Of a stretch of DNA of 64,000 nucleotides, positions 46,000-57,984 are shown piece by piece. The notes beneath the pieces are model-generated. The model was not told the DNA's origin. It saw only the letters and a list, made by a program, of their open reading frames with translations, and ran no database searches. Within the stretch, counting starts at the first letter, position 1; every line of letters begins with the position of its first letter. Origin of the DNA: Lycium barbarum. Its lineage: Eukaryota > Streptophyta > Magnoliopsida > Solanales > Solanaceae. The stretch is from NCBI RefSeq assembly GCF_019175385.1, contig NC_083345.1:11013205-11077204 (forward strand). Direction: 5' to 3'. Position numbers and translations under genes: made by a program.

Positions 46000-48900
46000 A
46001 TGATGTCTGGAATTTTGGAATCAAGAAGTGGTTTGGTTCTGTTTTGGATAAGTGCTTTGGTGGCTGCTGTATTGTTGGTTTCTCCTATAGAAGGATTGAA
46101 TCAGGAAGGAATATATCTTCTTGAATTGAAGAAGAATATTTGGGATCAGTTTAACCATTTGTGGAATTGGAATCCAAAGGATGAAACTCCATGTGGTTGG
46201 GTAGGTGTGAATTGCACTTCTGATTATAATCCAGTTGTGCAATCTCTTTACCTTAGCTCTATGAATCTTTCAGGCACTTTGAGTCCTAGCATTGGTGGTC
46301 TTGAAAATTTAGTTAATCTTGACTTGTCTTTCAATCGATTCACCGGGAATATTCCCAAAGAGATTGGAAATTGTTCAAAATTGTTGAATCTCCAGCTCCA
46401 TGATAATTCTTTTCATGGGATTCCTAACGAACTGTATAACCTGTCTAATTTGGAAGATGTGAACTTGTGCAACAACATGATTTCTGGTCCTATTGCTGAG
46501 GAGTTTGGGAAACTATCGTCTCTAGTTTCTTTCGTTGCATACACCAATAATCTTACCGGTCCAGTGCCTCGATCTATTGGAAGTTTGAAAAACTTGTCAA
46601 TATTTCGAGTTGGGCAGAATACACTTTCTGGAAGTTTACCCACAGAGATAGGTGATTGTTGGAGCTTGGAATCTCTTGGTTTAGCACAGAATAGCCTGGG
46701 AGGAAACATACCGAAAGAACTTGGCAAGCTTGGTAAGTTGAAAGAACTTGTACTTTGGGACAATCAGTTTTCTGGCTATATTCCAAAGGAACTTGGAAAT
46801 TGTACAGAACTTGAATTGCTTGCTTTATATCAGAACAACCTGGTTGGAGAAATTCCGGTTGAAATAGGGAAACTAAAAGTTTTGACGAAGTTATACCTAT
46901 ACCGGAATGGATTAAATGGTACAATTCCAAGGGAGATTGGAAATCTTTCTATGGCAACAGAAATTGATTTCTCAGAAAACTTTCTAACAGGTGAAATTCC
47001 AGTTGAGTTTGGCCAAATAAAGTGGCTGAACTTGTTGTATCTTTTCCAAAACCAGCTCAAAGGTGTTATACCAGATGAACTTACTACTTTAAAGTACTTA
47101 AGTAGGCTTGATCTGTCAATTAACTACCTAACAGGCCCTATTCCATTTGGATTTCAGTATCAAACTGAATTGGTTCAGTTACAGCTTTTTGAGAATTCTT
47201 TAACTGGTACTATTCCACAAGGTCTTGGCGTTTATAGTGGACTTTGGGTGCTTGATTTAAATAACAACCACCTCACAGGAAGAATTCCTCCATTCGTTTG
47301 TCGGAATTCCAATTTGATTTTGTTGAATCTTGCGTCGAATAAATTACACGGATATATTCCATCTGGTGTTCTTAATTGTAATTCATTGGTTCAACTTCGT
47401 CTGAACGATAACAAGCTAACAGGTAAATTTCCGTCCGAGTTGTGCAAATTGGTAAACCTTTCTGCTGTTGAACTGGCGCAGAACAAGTTCACTGGTCCAA
47501 TACCTCCTGAAATTGGATATTGCCAGAAGTTGCAAAGGCTTGATTTCTCAGGCAATAGTTTCAACCAGTTGCCAAGGGAGATAGGAAATCTTACCAGGCT
47601 TGTAACGTTCAACGTCTCGGCAAATTTGTTCACTGGACCGATACCTCCAGGAGTTCTAAACTGCAAGGCACTACAACGACTTGATCTCAGCAAAAACAGA
47701 TTTACTGATGTTATACCTGATGACATTGGTAGCTTGTCGCAGCTAGAACGCCTTTTGCTTTCAGAGAATAAGTTATCCGGAAAGATACCAGCAACTTTGG
47801 GGAGCCTCTCTCATTTGACTGAGCTGCAGATGGGCCGGAATTTATTGTCAGGCGAAATACCATCAGAGTTGGGAAATCTTACTGGCTTACAAATCGCAAT
47901 GGATCTTAGCAACAACAATCTCTCTGGTAATATACCACCTAACCTTGGTAATCTTATCCTATTAGAGTACCTCTATGTCAACAATAATCATCTAAGTGGT
48001 GAAATACCTGGCACATTTGGAAACCTGACAAGTCTCTTGGGCATTGACTTCTCATACAATGACCTAACTGGACCACTTCCAGATATACCACTCTTTCGGA
48101 ACATGGACATCAGAAGCTTCATCGGAAACAAAGGTCTTTGTGGGGGGCCCCTAGGTGGATGTAATGCACCTCCAGCTTACGATCCCAATAATCCTCCTGG
48201 AGTCAAGAATGCAGATTCTCCTCGAGGAAAGATTGTTACTGTTGTTGCCGGTGTAATTGGTGGAGTTTCTCTTGTTTTGATTGCGGTTATTTTGTTTTAC
48301 ATGAAGCGGCATCCAGTTGAGAGGGTTGCAACCGAGGATAAAGACGCGTCATCTTCAGATCCGGATATTTATTTCCGTCCTAAAGAGGGGTTCAGTTTCC
48401 AGGACTTGGTTGAGGCTACAAACAATTTTCATGATAGTTATGTTCTTGGAAGAGGAGCGGTTGGAACGGTTTACAAGGCGGTCATGCAGAGTGGACAAAC
48501 AATTGCAGTCAAGAAGCTTGCTTCTAACAGAGAGGGTAATAACATTGACAATAGCTTCCGTGCAGAGATCTTAACTCTAGGAAAGATAAGGCATCGTAAC
48601 ATCGTAAAGCTATATGGATTTTGCTATCATCAGGGTTCTAATTTACTTCTCTATGAGTATATGGCCAAAGGTAGCTTGGGCGAATTGCTTCACGGTGAAT
48701 CTTGTAGATTGGATTGGCCGACTCGATTTGTGGTGGCTGTTGGGGCTGCTCAAGGACTTACTTACTTACATCATGATTGCAAGCCACGGATCATCCACCG
48801 TGATATAAAGTCCAATAATATTCTGCTTGATGAGAAGTTTGAAGCTCATGTTGGTGATTTCGGTTTGGCGAAAGTTGTTGATATGCCTCAATCTAAGTCT

Positions 48901-50030
48901 ATGTCTGCAGTTGCTGGCTCATATGGCTACATAGCCCCTGGTATGTATTTCTATTTTCTCCATCACAAATATGTCGTGAAATGTACTGCCACTTGATCCT
49001 TATAAGCTCTATATATCTCCTATTTGCATCAGTTTAAATGCCATGTAAATATCAATGGGCTTATAAGTAGTGTTACATGAAAATATCCTTCCATAAACTA
49101 TGAGACTCGTTGATATATATGCTCAGAGGGAATAGACTAGTAATTGGTTGCTTGTATAATATCCATGATGGTATTGTTGTTTCCATATAATATTTTTGTT
49201 CTAGGCCAAGAGATTTCATACAATTTCTGATAAAATTTAGTATCTTTATTTAAGGTAAACTATGGAACTCCTTTTAATACACTGGGCCCTTCTTAATCCC
49301 ACATGTTTATCTGTATCTTCACTCTCAAAGTGTTTCCTGTTTTTGCTGATATGAATATGATTTTCTTGTTGAGATTAGATAGCTGGAATTGTATACAACG
49401 TCTATTTCTTTGATTATCTGAAGACATGAATAATGAACTGCTATTAACTTTTATCTGTGTATACTTCTCATTTTATATGTGTTCTATGCCAAGAGATGCC
49501 GTACAAACCGCTCTATGTATATACGGCGAACTTTGGATCATTCTTGTTCCCACATATTTATGTTCAGTTTAATTATTCGACAGTGTGTTGTTCGCTTTGA
49601 AAGTCTATTCTTCTTTTTGTGATATGAAACGGATTTCTTCTCTTTTGCAGAATATGCTTACACCATGAAAGTTACAGAAAAATGTGATATCTATAGTTAC
49701 GGGGTAGTCCTTTTGGAGTTGCTAACCGGAAGAGCACCCGTACAGCCCCTAGAACAAGGAGGTGATCTCGTCACATGGGTGAAGCATTATGTTAGGGACC
49801 ATTCATTGACATCGGGAATACTTGATAGCCGATTGGATTTGGAAGATGAAGCTACCGTTAGTCATATGCTTACAGTTCTAAAAGTTGCTTTAATGTGCAC
49901 TAGTATGTCCCCGCATGATCGTCCTTCAATGCGCGAGGTTGTACTGATGCTGATCGAATCTGATGAGCAAGAAGGGAACTTCCTCTCATCGCCAGTTTAT
50001 GAACTCCCTCTGAAAGATAATTCCTTCTAG
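46000..50030 (+). CDS. leucine-rich-repeat receptor-like protein kinase (At5g63930/At2g33170 type)
   Basis: Coding exons 46000-48940 and 49651-50030 join as G^AA to make the APEY glutamate, giving 1106 aa. The frame opens earlier at a TTG (45988), but ATG at 46000 ([10 protein letters not shown]) is the real first methionine. Order: signal peptide (about 8-33), N-terminal cap with PCGWVGVNC, about two dozen LRRs of the GxIPxxLGxL type, a transmembrane helix (about 745-768, [20 protein letters not shown]), then a kinase. The kinase has a glycine loop GRGAVG (817-822), Lys838, HRD with Asp935, and DFG with Asp953, so it looks active and of the RD class. The subfamily (LRR XI-like) sits in the plasma membrane and senses extracellular ligands; the ligand here is unknown. 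The length is close to the Arabidopsis relatives (about 1100 aa). The single intron (710 bp) at the activation loop is typical for the group. Confidence 0.95.
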
Positions 50031-50524
50031 ATGCATGTAAGAAGCATATCTCAATTAAATTTAAAATTTTTAGTGCTAATTCTCCTTGTATTTTTTGTTA
50101 TGGTTAATTATAGATATTCCCATGTATATTTCTTATAGTGAAAATTTCATAACTCACTTTCTAGGACTAGTTTGGAGGTGATTGATGCTATTTCAATAGT
50201 TCCCCATCTGAAGGTTATGGAAAATAATACTATGTTTTACACTGTTCTCTTAGGACCAACTATATTTTGAGGGCTACCTAGATCCATCTACCATAACAAC
50301 CAACACCACCACCCCCCACCCTCCCACCCCCCATTTTTTTCCTGATAAGCACTGACATATATTTGGGATTGAGGCGTAGTAGTTGTTGTAAAGTACTAAG
50401 CACACCTATGCTTTTTGAGTTTTGGACTCCCATCTTTTTAGGTGTTTTTTCCAAATTCTCCTCAGTGTTTTATAGAACTTAATATCTTTTGTTTCTATTT
50501 CTAAACTTTTTTGGTTTAACCATC

Positions 50525-50670
50525 TGGTATCCGAACCCTACTTACCTTGACTAATCGGGACTCGCGCTGGGTGGACCCACTAAGGGAGTAAAGCGGCTCC
50601 TATCAATAAGTTCTCTATTTCCAAGGTTTGAACCCGAGATCTCTGGTTGAGGTTCAGTGATGCGTGAGTT
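50525..50670. repeat. Solanaceae dispersed repeat with tRNA-like B box, second copy
   Basis: TCTGGTATCCGAACCCTAC, GACTAATCGGGACTCGCGC, AAAGCGGCTCCTATCAA and GGTTTGAACCCGAGATCTC match the plan of the segment at 16616-16795. Confidence 0.5.
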
Positions 50671-51206
50671 ATTTCTAGTTAATTTGCTTCAGCTGGAGGA
50701 GTCACCAAAACTACTGATCTGCTTCAAATCAGTACTGATCTTTGGAGTGGCTTTTTGGTGGTCTTGAACCTCCTAGGCTTCTAGCACTTGTGGCACCTTA
50801 TTAGTGGTGTGCAAGGAAAAGTTAAAAGTTGATTTTTCAATGAATTTGCTTTGGCTGTTGTCCAAGAGTTCAGTGTAGTGGTATAGGAGCATGCATGTAG
50901 CTAATTCAAGCGCCCAAGGATGTGAAAAAAAGACGCTCAATGAAGTGGATGAAAATCATAGGAGATTAGTTTGAAATTTGAGTAGAGACAAAAAACCGTT
51001 AGATGATCTCTTTCTATCTACATCAGCCTCGGTGGACCCTGTACTTGTGTTAGTGGGAGCTAGTCTTAATACCACTGTTGTGAAAAAAAAGGTTAGTAGC
51101 CTTAACTATTGCCTTCCTAGATGTGTTGCACTCCCAATTAGCCCCCAAGTCTTGAGGTTTCCTGCATGTACATGATAATTACAGTTTCCTTTGACTTGCT
51201 TGCAAC

Positions 51207-51326
51207 CTATGTTGTTCGGAGATCGAAAAATGTCTCCGTACCCATGTCGGCTCGTCCAAAAATTGCATAGGTTTTGGAGGATCCGATACAAACCGACGAT
51301 TTTTATCAAAAGTTTGAGCAACATAG
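51207..51326. mobile_element. short foldback MITE (CTATGTTGTTCGGA ends)
   Basis: CTATGTTGTTCGGA on the left pairs with AGTTTGAGCAACATAG on the right. The centre has TGTCTCCGTACCCATGTCGG and GGATCCGATACAAACCGACG in inverse relation. This is a common Solanaceae small repeat. Confidence 0.55.
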
Positions 51327-51430
51327 CTTATATCTTTTGTATTAGTAACCATTTTCTTGTAAAGGCATTATGAAGAGTTTTGAGCAACATAGCTAATTTC
51401 TTTTGTATTAGTCACCATTTTCTTGTAAAG
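51310..51430. repeat. 66-bp tandem duplication
   Basis: GAGCAACATAGCT...TTTTGTATTAGT...CCATTTTCTTGTAAAGG occurs at 51316 and again at 51382. The duplication includes the right end of the MITE 51207-51326. Confidence 0.8.
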
Positions 51431-52199
51431 GAAGTTAGATCTCTTTGACCTTAAAGTTTCAACATAGGTCTATAGAGAAATTGAAATTCTAATCTTGAAG
51501 AAATTTGCATGTGAAGAAATGCAAAAGAGGTGTGATTGTAATAAGATCTGAAGTTCAGCTGAAACTGGGAGATTAATGTCATAGACTAATTTAAACATCA
51601 ACCTTTGTCCTAAAAGTAAAAGTACCTCTCCAAGCTTTTGAAAACCTAAATAGAAGACTACCTACGTATGTAAAGAAACATAAATTCCATGCCAACATAA
51701 ATAGACAATAGTATAAACAGGTTTTTAGAGATTAATGTTACTGTGTACAGGAAATAATGATTATACAGTGCAGAACAAAGTTGGTAATTCAAATAATACT
51801 GTTTTACTTATAAAACTATTACTTCCTCCTTCTGCAAAAGAATGGTGGGATTCAGAGTACGAGAGTCAAATAACCAAACTTCCAACTTGATTACTCATAC
51901 AGATCCCATAATCGAAATCAAATTTACATAGTTAGAAACTTGTACAAAATCTTGATTCATACATGCCCATTGCCTTTAAAAGATCCCAACTTATTAGTTC
52001 AAGAGTCCTTTTTTTCCCTTTCATTTGCTACTAGGCAACGAGGGACATGAAAATTTATTCAACAAAAGTGAAAAAAAGACTCATAGTTGAAATAACTAGA
52101 TCTATTTTTGCTATTTGAAGACTGCTTCAATAATAATAATAATGCAGAAGTATAACAGACAACCTTTAATTAGCAATTAATAATCAACAATCTCCTTAA

Positions 52200-52811
52200 T
52201 TAAGTGCTTCTCTGAAGCATTTCTTGATACCTCTTGAAAGATTCAAGCTTTTGCAATTTCATCCTCTTGTGAAACTTCTTAATGAACAAGTCCGCAACGT
52301 TATCAATCTCGTCTTCTAGCACAAAGTTCTCCCCTTCTTCCTCCTTGCAATTCCTCACCATGTCTATAGCTGATGCATTCGGATCGCCTAAGTACTCGTC
52401 CTCTTCATCAAACAACGAGTGTGTCAAATCCGGATACTTATCATCATAATCATAATTTTCCCCATTGCTTAATAGTAGTATCTCTTCATTGGCCTCGTTA
52501 TGCTGATAGTGTAAAAAATCTTCACTGGTTTCAGGGGCGTTGTTGTAGAGTACAATGGCCTTATTGTTTTCGCCTTTGTGATCTTGAGCATCTTCTTCTT
52601 TATGGCCTAATAGTGAATGGATCTTGTGAGAAATAGCCTTAGATCCTAGGCCAGATAGAGAGAGCTTCTTGGATTTGAGCAATGATAGGACCATTAGCCT
52701 AGCTTTTATGGCCTCAGTTTTGCTTTTGATGGCTGTTGATTTTGATTTGGCCATTGTGGATAGTACTGACATGACATGCTTTAGGAATTTAATTGCTTTA
52801 TTGTTCTTCAT
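52200..52811 (-). CDS. DUF761 domain protein
   Basis: A single-exon frame of 203 aa, ATG at 52811-52809 and stop at 52202-52200. The N-terminus is basic with Lys/Ser-rich helix-like sequence (KAIKFLKHVMSVLSTMAKSK, then TKTEAIKARL-like). The middle is acidic (DDKYPDLTHSLFDEEDEYLG). The last 35 residues (DEIDNVADLFIKKFHKRMKL and QKLESFKRYQEMLQR) match the C-terminal DUF761 motif of plant proteins related to cotton-fibre expressed proteins, with the conserved FIxxFxxxxxLQxxxS pattern. The function of the family is poorly known; DUF761 proteins have been linked to growth and stress responses. A 5' untranslated intron is plausible (donor near 53406, acceptor near 52837 on this strand). It converges on the receptor kinase gene 2.2 kb away. 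No signal peptide or membrane segment is seen. Confidence 0.85.
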   Translation of the reverse strand: MKNNKAIKFLKHVMSVLSTMAKSKSTAIKSKTEAIKARLMVLSLLKSKKLSLSGLGSKAISHKIHSLLGHKEEDAQDHKGENNKAIVLYNNAPETSEDFLHYQHNEANEEILLLSNGENYDYDDKYPDLTHSLFDEEDEYLGDPNASAIDMVRNCKEEEGENFVLEDEIDNVADLFIKKFHKRMKLQKLESFKRYQEMLQRST

Positions 52812-54348
52812 GACTAGTACTCTTGTCTTTCAATCTGGAATCAAACACCAGTAGTGATCTGAAATATATCAATATGAAACAGGCCAGTTTAGGCAAAGAT
52901 ATAAAGAAGTGTGTGAAAAGTATTAGGTACTCATAACTCTATTTTGTGAAGTAAAAGGATATTCTTTATGATTATTTTGCTATATTCTGTGGAATAAGTG
53001 GCCATTTCTTCAAGAACTTAAAAACTTTCTACTATGATACAACCTTTACAAAATCTCTTTTTGCAAGTAGGGAGGGACCAAGTTGGGTACTTGTTTGGGA
53101 GAAAATGACACTAATTCTTGGAGCTTACCTAAAAGAAAACAGGAATTAGTGACAGACAACTTCCGTTGCTAAACAACAAAAATCCGTCGCTAATCCTATG
53201 TAAGGATGGATTACCAAAAAATCATGTTAGCTACTGACTAATTAGCGACGAACTTTGTAGCTAATTCCTGTTTTTACAAACGTGCGATGATGAAGTAGAC
53301 AACATAGAGATTTTACAACTATCCAAAAACATAAAATGTAGTCCATATTAGCACTGCAAAACATCAAAAAAAGCATGGAATAAGAAGAGCTCTTGATAAA
53401 TGTTACCTTAAGAAATAGTTCAGCAACAACCCAAGAGCAAACTTCCTTTGAATATCAATTTATACTTGCCAAAATTAGAAGTGACCTCACACTTAGATTT
53501 GGTTTAAACAGCCAATTCTTCTTGCTTTTTCTTCACCCCTTGCCTCACACTTTACTTAGTTAGCAACTTTCCCTTTCTTCTTATGTCACATCCAAAAGTA
53601 TTTCTAGGACACTGTATATGCTCTCCTCAACTTCAGTATATAACTAGCTAACTTTGATATTTCTAGGAAACTACGTAACCTTCAATTTTCTGACCACTTT
53701 ACACTTTAGTTTTTTATAGTGTTTAAAACTAATCCTTTACAACTCTTTTCTTTATACTTTGTAACTTCTTCTAATTTTTTCTGGATAACATTAGTTTTTA
53801 AGTCACACTGCATGTACTTTGATTATTTCATCGGCTAATTGCTGCCTTCAATTCAATGACAGAGTCAAGATTTTCATATATTGGGAATTTACTATCTACT
53901 ATTTATTTATAAACATAATTTTGACTTTATATATACAATTGTAACTTTTGGGCTACCTTTTCGCCCCGGCCTTCCACAAACACATAATATGTACATAGTT
54001 AGTTTGACATTTCATGGAAAGTACGTAATCTTCAACTTCCGTACGTAATCTTCAACTTCCTCACCACCTTACACTCTTTATAGAGTTAAAACTATACTTT
54101 ACAACTCTTTTTCTCTTCAACAAACTAGCTTCTTCTACTTGTTTTCAGGTAATACTAGTTTCCGAGCAGGTTATGCGTATTTCGATTATTTTATTGGCAA
54201 CTCGCTACCTTTCACAAGCATAATTAGTATCATAATTTTAGTCACCAACATTTAAGTAGATGAAAAAATCACGTTTTTGTTTTTGCTGAAATTTAAAACC
54301 GCTATTTCTTATAATTTTCATCCACTTCTCTTCTCTCATGCCCTCTTG
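52812..54348. other. upstream region of the DUF761 gene
   Basis: No other gene recognised. It holds an inverted pair: CAGGAATTAGTGACAGACAAC (53139) against TAGCTAATTCCTGTTTTTAC (53258), and a GGAAAGTACGTAATCTTCAAC duplication near 54015-54060. Confidence 0.45.
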
Positions 54349-54357
54349 TAACTTTTT

Positions 54358-55314
54358 GGCCAAAGTCATAGATGGACCCCCGAACTTGTCCTGATTTTCC
54401 ATTTAGACCCCCCAACTGAATTGTTGACCATCTGAACCCCTGAACATAAGATAAACTGTGTCATTTGAACCCCTGGTGCCAGCTGGGCACACGCGTGAAG
54501 CTCACTTGCTATGACATGAAAAAATAGACCAATAAAAAATAAGTCATGTCATGTTACCTGTTATAAAAAAAATAAGCCATGTCAACAAAAAAATTAATTT
54601 TAACAAAAACTCTATTTTAAAATCTATTTAAATAATTAAAAAAAATTGAAAAACCCAACCCATCCTCTCCGATAGCCCACTTCACCGCCGCCACTGAAGC
54701 AGCTGCCCCCGCCACCGCCGCCGGGGCTTCAATTTTTCAATTTTTTAAAATTATTTAAAAAAAATTTAAAATAGAGTTTTTGTTAAAATTAAGTTTTAAT
54801 GATTAAAAGTTTTAAAAAAGAAAGCGGCGACGGTGGAGGAGGCAGCGGCGGCAGTGGCGGCGGTGAAGTGGGCTATCAGAGAGGATGCGTTGGGTTTTTC
54901 AATTTTTTTTAATTATTTAAATAGAGTTTTTGTTAAAATTAATTTTTAATGATTAAAAATTTTAAAAAAGAAAGCGGCGGCGGCGGAGGAGGCAGCGGCA
55001 GCAGTGGCGGCGGGGAAGTGGGTTATCGGAGAGAATGGGTTGAGTTTTTCAATTTTTTAAAATTATTTAAATAGAATTTTAAATAGAATTTTTGTTAAAA
55101 TTAATTTTTAATGATTAAAAATTTAAAAAAAGAAAAAATTTGGTCTCTCACACTCTATTTAAAGCAGTGAGCTTCACGCGTGTGTCCAGCTGGCACGAGG
55201 GGTTCAAATGACACAGTTTATCTTATGTTCGGGGGTTCAGATGATCAACGTTTCAGTTGAAGGGTCTAAATGAAAAATCAGGACAAATTCGGGGGTCCAT
55301 CTATGATTTTGGCC
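54358..55314. mobile_element. Mutator-like foldback element with internal GC-rich tandem repeats
   Basis: A perfect 9-bp duplication TAACTTTTT flanks it (54349-54357, 55315-55323). The ends GGCCAAAGTCATAGATGGAC and, read inwards, GGCCAAAATCATAGATGGAC extend into arms of about 150 bp (CCCCCGAACTTGTCCTGATTT and CACACGCGTGAAGCTCAC). The centre has a unit of about 150-165 bp repeated 2-3 times, joining an AT-rich part to a GGCGGCGGCGGAGGAGGCAG-type part; one inverted partial copy lies on the left side (54640-54725). No transposase. Confidence 0.9.
54732..55135. repeat. GC/AT composite tandem repeat inside the Mutator-like element
   Basis: Three successive units each run from TTTTTCAATTTTTTAAAATT through GTTAAAATTAATTTTTAATG and AAAGAAAGCGGCG to GAAGTGGG and TTGGGTTTTTC. 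Units start near 54732, 54896 and 55046. The third unit lacks the GC-rich part. Confidence 0.75.
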
Positions 55315-55323
55315 TAACTTTTT

Positions 55324-56528
55324 TTACTTTCTCACCACATGCTATGCATCTAGCTAATTCACCCACAAAGCAACTTTACCTTTATTTGTTTTTTGCTTAA
55401 ACAAAAGCAGTATCTTTTCTCCTTTCACTACACATCATCAAGTAAAAAAAAAAAACACATTTTATGGCATAGTCATATCAATAACTTTTCGATGAAGCAA
55501 CTCAAATTAAATCTCATAAGTTTTCTTATTGGTTGACACATATGCCCATACCTATAAAAGTATAGCACCGACTCTCACTGCCAAAAATAAAAGGAGAAAG
55601 ATTCTTGCTTTATCTAAAGGGGGATAAAGTGCAAATTAAAGGCTTAATTTCAAAGGCCACTTGGTATCAAACATATAATTAGAAGCTAATCAACACGAAT
55701 TATATGACAATTTTGTATATAAAAAAGGAAATGCATTAGCAAAAACTTCCACTTTTGTACACATGCTAAAAAGATACATAATTAATTTCAAAGGCCACTT
55801 GGTATCAAGAACATAATTAGACTCTAATGAACACAAATTACATGACTATATATACATTTTGTATATAAAAAAAGAAATATTATAGTGCATTAGATAAAAT
55901 TTCCAGTTCCGTACACATGCTAAAAAGATATATAAAGCTTAATTGTGAAGTCCCCTATTTGGCTATTCGTTTCCTCCCCACCCCCTCGATCCCCCTCTTC
56001 CTTTTCTTTGCTTAGTGACGAACCTATATATCATAATTAAAGCTTAGTTATCACCTCTTTTTTCGAATGGGAGGACATTAACTTTTTTTTATTTCTTTTT
56101 AAACCAAAAGATTCGATTCTATCAACATCTTAAATAGAGATATCTTCGAAATTGAGAGTTCACGTGGGTAGGCATGCATTGTTCTTGTCTATTCTTGTTG
56201 CTCACACCCGATTTCTACATTAAACCATACTAATTCACCATAATTAAGTTTTAAATCAAAGGTAAGAATGCGTATTAATTAATGACAATAGCCTTCGGTG
56301 TGATTCATTTTAGGATTTTGATTTGCCTCTTCTCTTGGAAAAGAGTTAATTGCAATTGGATGGTCATACAAATAATGGGAATTACTAAGTGACATAACTT
56401 TGTATTTTTCCATGTTTGTAATTATAAGATCTCTTCAAGTTTAACGTGAAAGATAACATTAATGGGATGACTTTTTTTATTTCATTTTAAAAAATGACAT
56501 TAAAAGGTGATAAGTCGGGCAGCTTGCG
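55324..56528. other. AT-rich intergenic DNA
   Basis: No gene. A diverged direct repeat of about 125 bp is present: TTTCAAAGGCCACTTGGTATC at 55658 and 55787, each followed by TAATTAGA, ACACATGCTAAAAAGATA. Confidence 0.55.
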
Positions 56529-56798
56529 TTGTGTGCAAGTACCAAAGAAGAAAATGCACTCATTTTAGCTTCTTATTTCCCAGCGAATCAACTCAAAAAG
56601 TTTCAAAACGCGCATCGCCTTTATGTCGTACGTAACATGAAAATATTAGAGCAATTGTATGGTGACAATAAAAATGTAGATGCAATTACTACAGAAAATA
56701 AGGTTTACGGTGACGATCATTTGTGGAGGCTACTTTCCAAAGATAAGTGTTTATGTAGCAGTTGTGAGAAGCGACCTACCTTAAATCAATTTTGTTAA
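56529..56798 (+). CDS. unrecognised 89-codon open reading frame
   Basis: The frame (MCASTKEENALILASYFPAN start region) has no family I recognise. It ends with a Cys-rich stretch (CLCSSCEKRPTLNQFC) that is too short and irregular to call a zinc finger. The following 250 bases have a second frame (56792-57073) of similar unknown nature. No splice partners or promoter are clear. A decayed transposon gene and chance are both possible. Confidence 0.12.
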   Translation: MCASTKEENALILASYFPANQLKKFQNAHRLYVVRNMKILEQLYGDNKNVDAITTENKVYGDDHLWRLLSKDKCLCSSCEKRPTLNQFC

Positions 56799-57084
56799 GT
56801 TTTGTGACGAGCATAGTCGCCACATATGCTAATTCACCTTTGATGAAGTTGTCACTGAAAATATTATTTCTTGTAGTGCATGAAATCCATTACTTTCGAG
56901 TCGGATATGTGGGAGAAGTTCCCTGTCTATCATTGTACGGAGTGCATTGTTTATTTTCTGCTAATAGTTACAGTTTACCTTACAAGAATTTCAGTACGTA
57001 TACACTCAATATCTATATGCAACAAAATTTAGGACTAATTCTAGTGAAAATTCTGTTGGCAATGGGATGTTGATGGTCCCATTC

Positions 57085-57984
57085 TTCTCTAGTGAAGGTG
57101 AATCGAGTACTCAAGAAATCACATATCTTGATTTATCAAATGAACTTATAGGAGTCAACTGCCTGCTTCAGCCTAAGCAATGTCAATTTTGTAAACAAGT
57201 CTCGGTTGTTACTTCTCTTTCCTTTAAAGTCATTTCTTTGTTTCCTTTAATTAATGTTTATGTTCAAATTGTTAAGGCAAAATACATAGATTGCACCATG
57301 AACTGTGAGAGTTATGTATTGCTATTCTAGTCAATTCTTTGTTGGTAATACAAAGCCAAAGTTTCTTTGTGGGTTCTTTTTCCTTACTTATCTTTTCTCC
57401 TATATGAAGTGCAAATGTCCCACATAGGTGGAGGAAAGTCTTTCTTTTCTTTTTAGCAGAATCATCAGTAACAACAGTGATTTGATAAGTTGTTTTCTTG
57501 TTTTACTTGTTACTGATGATGGTGCTAAAAACAAATTTCGAAAAGATAACAAAACTGTTAGAGGACATCTGCTCAACCATATGACTAACCCTCTGTTTGA
57601 TTTATTTGTTACTAACAAATTGTTATGGCAAAATTCATAGATTGCAGCTTGAACTATACTCGAAATGTTGAGTCTACACCCCAATTAATCGGGCGACCTA
57701 TTACCCTCGACCATCTTAAAAGTGAATTTAACGTCTCCCTAAGAACTGACGTGACACAAAATATAAAAATAATTAAAAAGAGGCATGTTTTGGTTAACAT
57801 TTATTCATTTTTCCTTTTTTTATTGCAAAATTCAAATTTTTGTAACAAATCTTTTTCGATTCCACTGTCTAATGGTTTTACAAATGATTTCTTACACATC
57901 CGCTTTTATGAATTTTATATAACTGGTCTCAACTCTAAAATAAAAGTAACGAGGAATTTTAGCTCAATTATACAAAATTAATAC
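57085..57984. other. intergenic DNA with a diverged direct repeat
   Basis: AATTGTTAAGGCAAAATACAT (57268) with AGATTGCACCATGAACT is repeated as AATTGTTATGGCAAAATTCAT (57618) with AGATTGCAGCTTGAACT. No gene is recognised. Confidence 0.45.

Larger units (their letters stand above)
50031..52199. other. intergenic DNA between the kinase and DUF761 genes
   Basis: No gene. It includes the dispersed repeat (50525-50670), a foldback MITE (51207-51326) and a 66-bp duplication. The two genes converge, so 3' untranslated ends lie at both sides. Confidence 0.5.

Noticed and set aside
46021..47726. Several reverse-strand frames of 73-118 codons over the receptor kinase
   Set aside because: Shadows of the LRR repeats on the coding strand.
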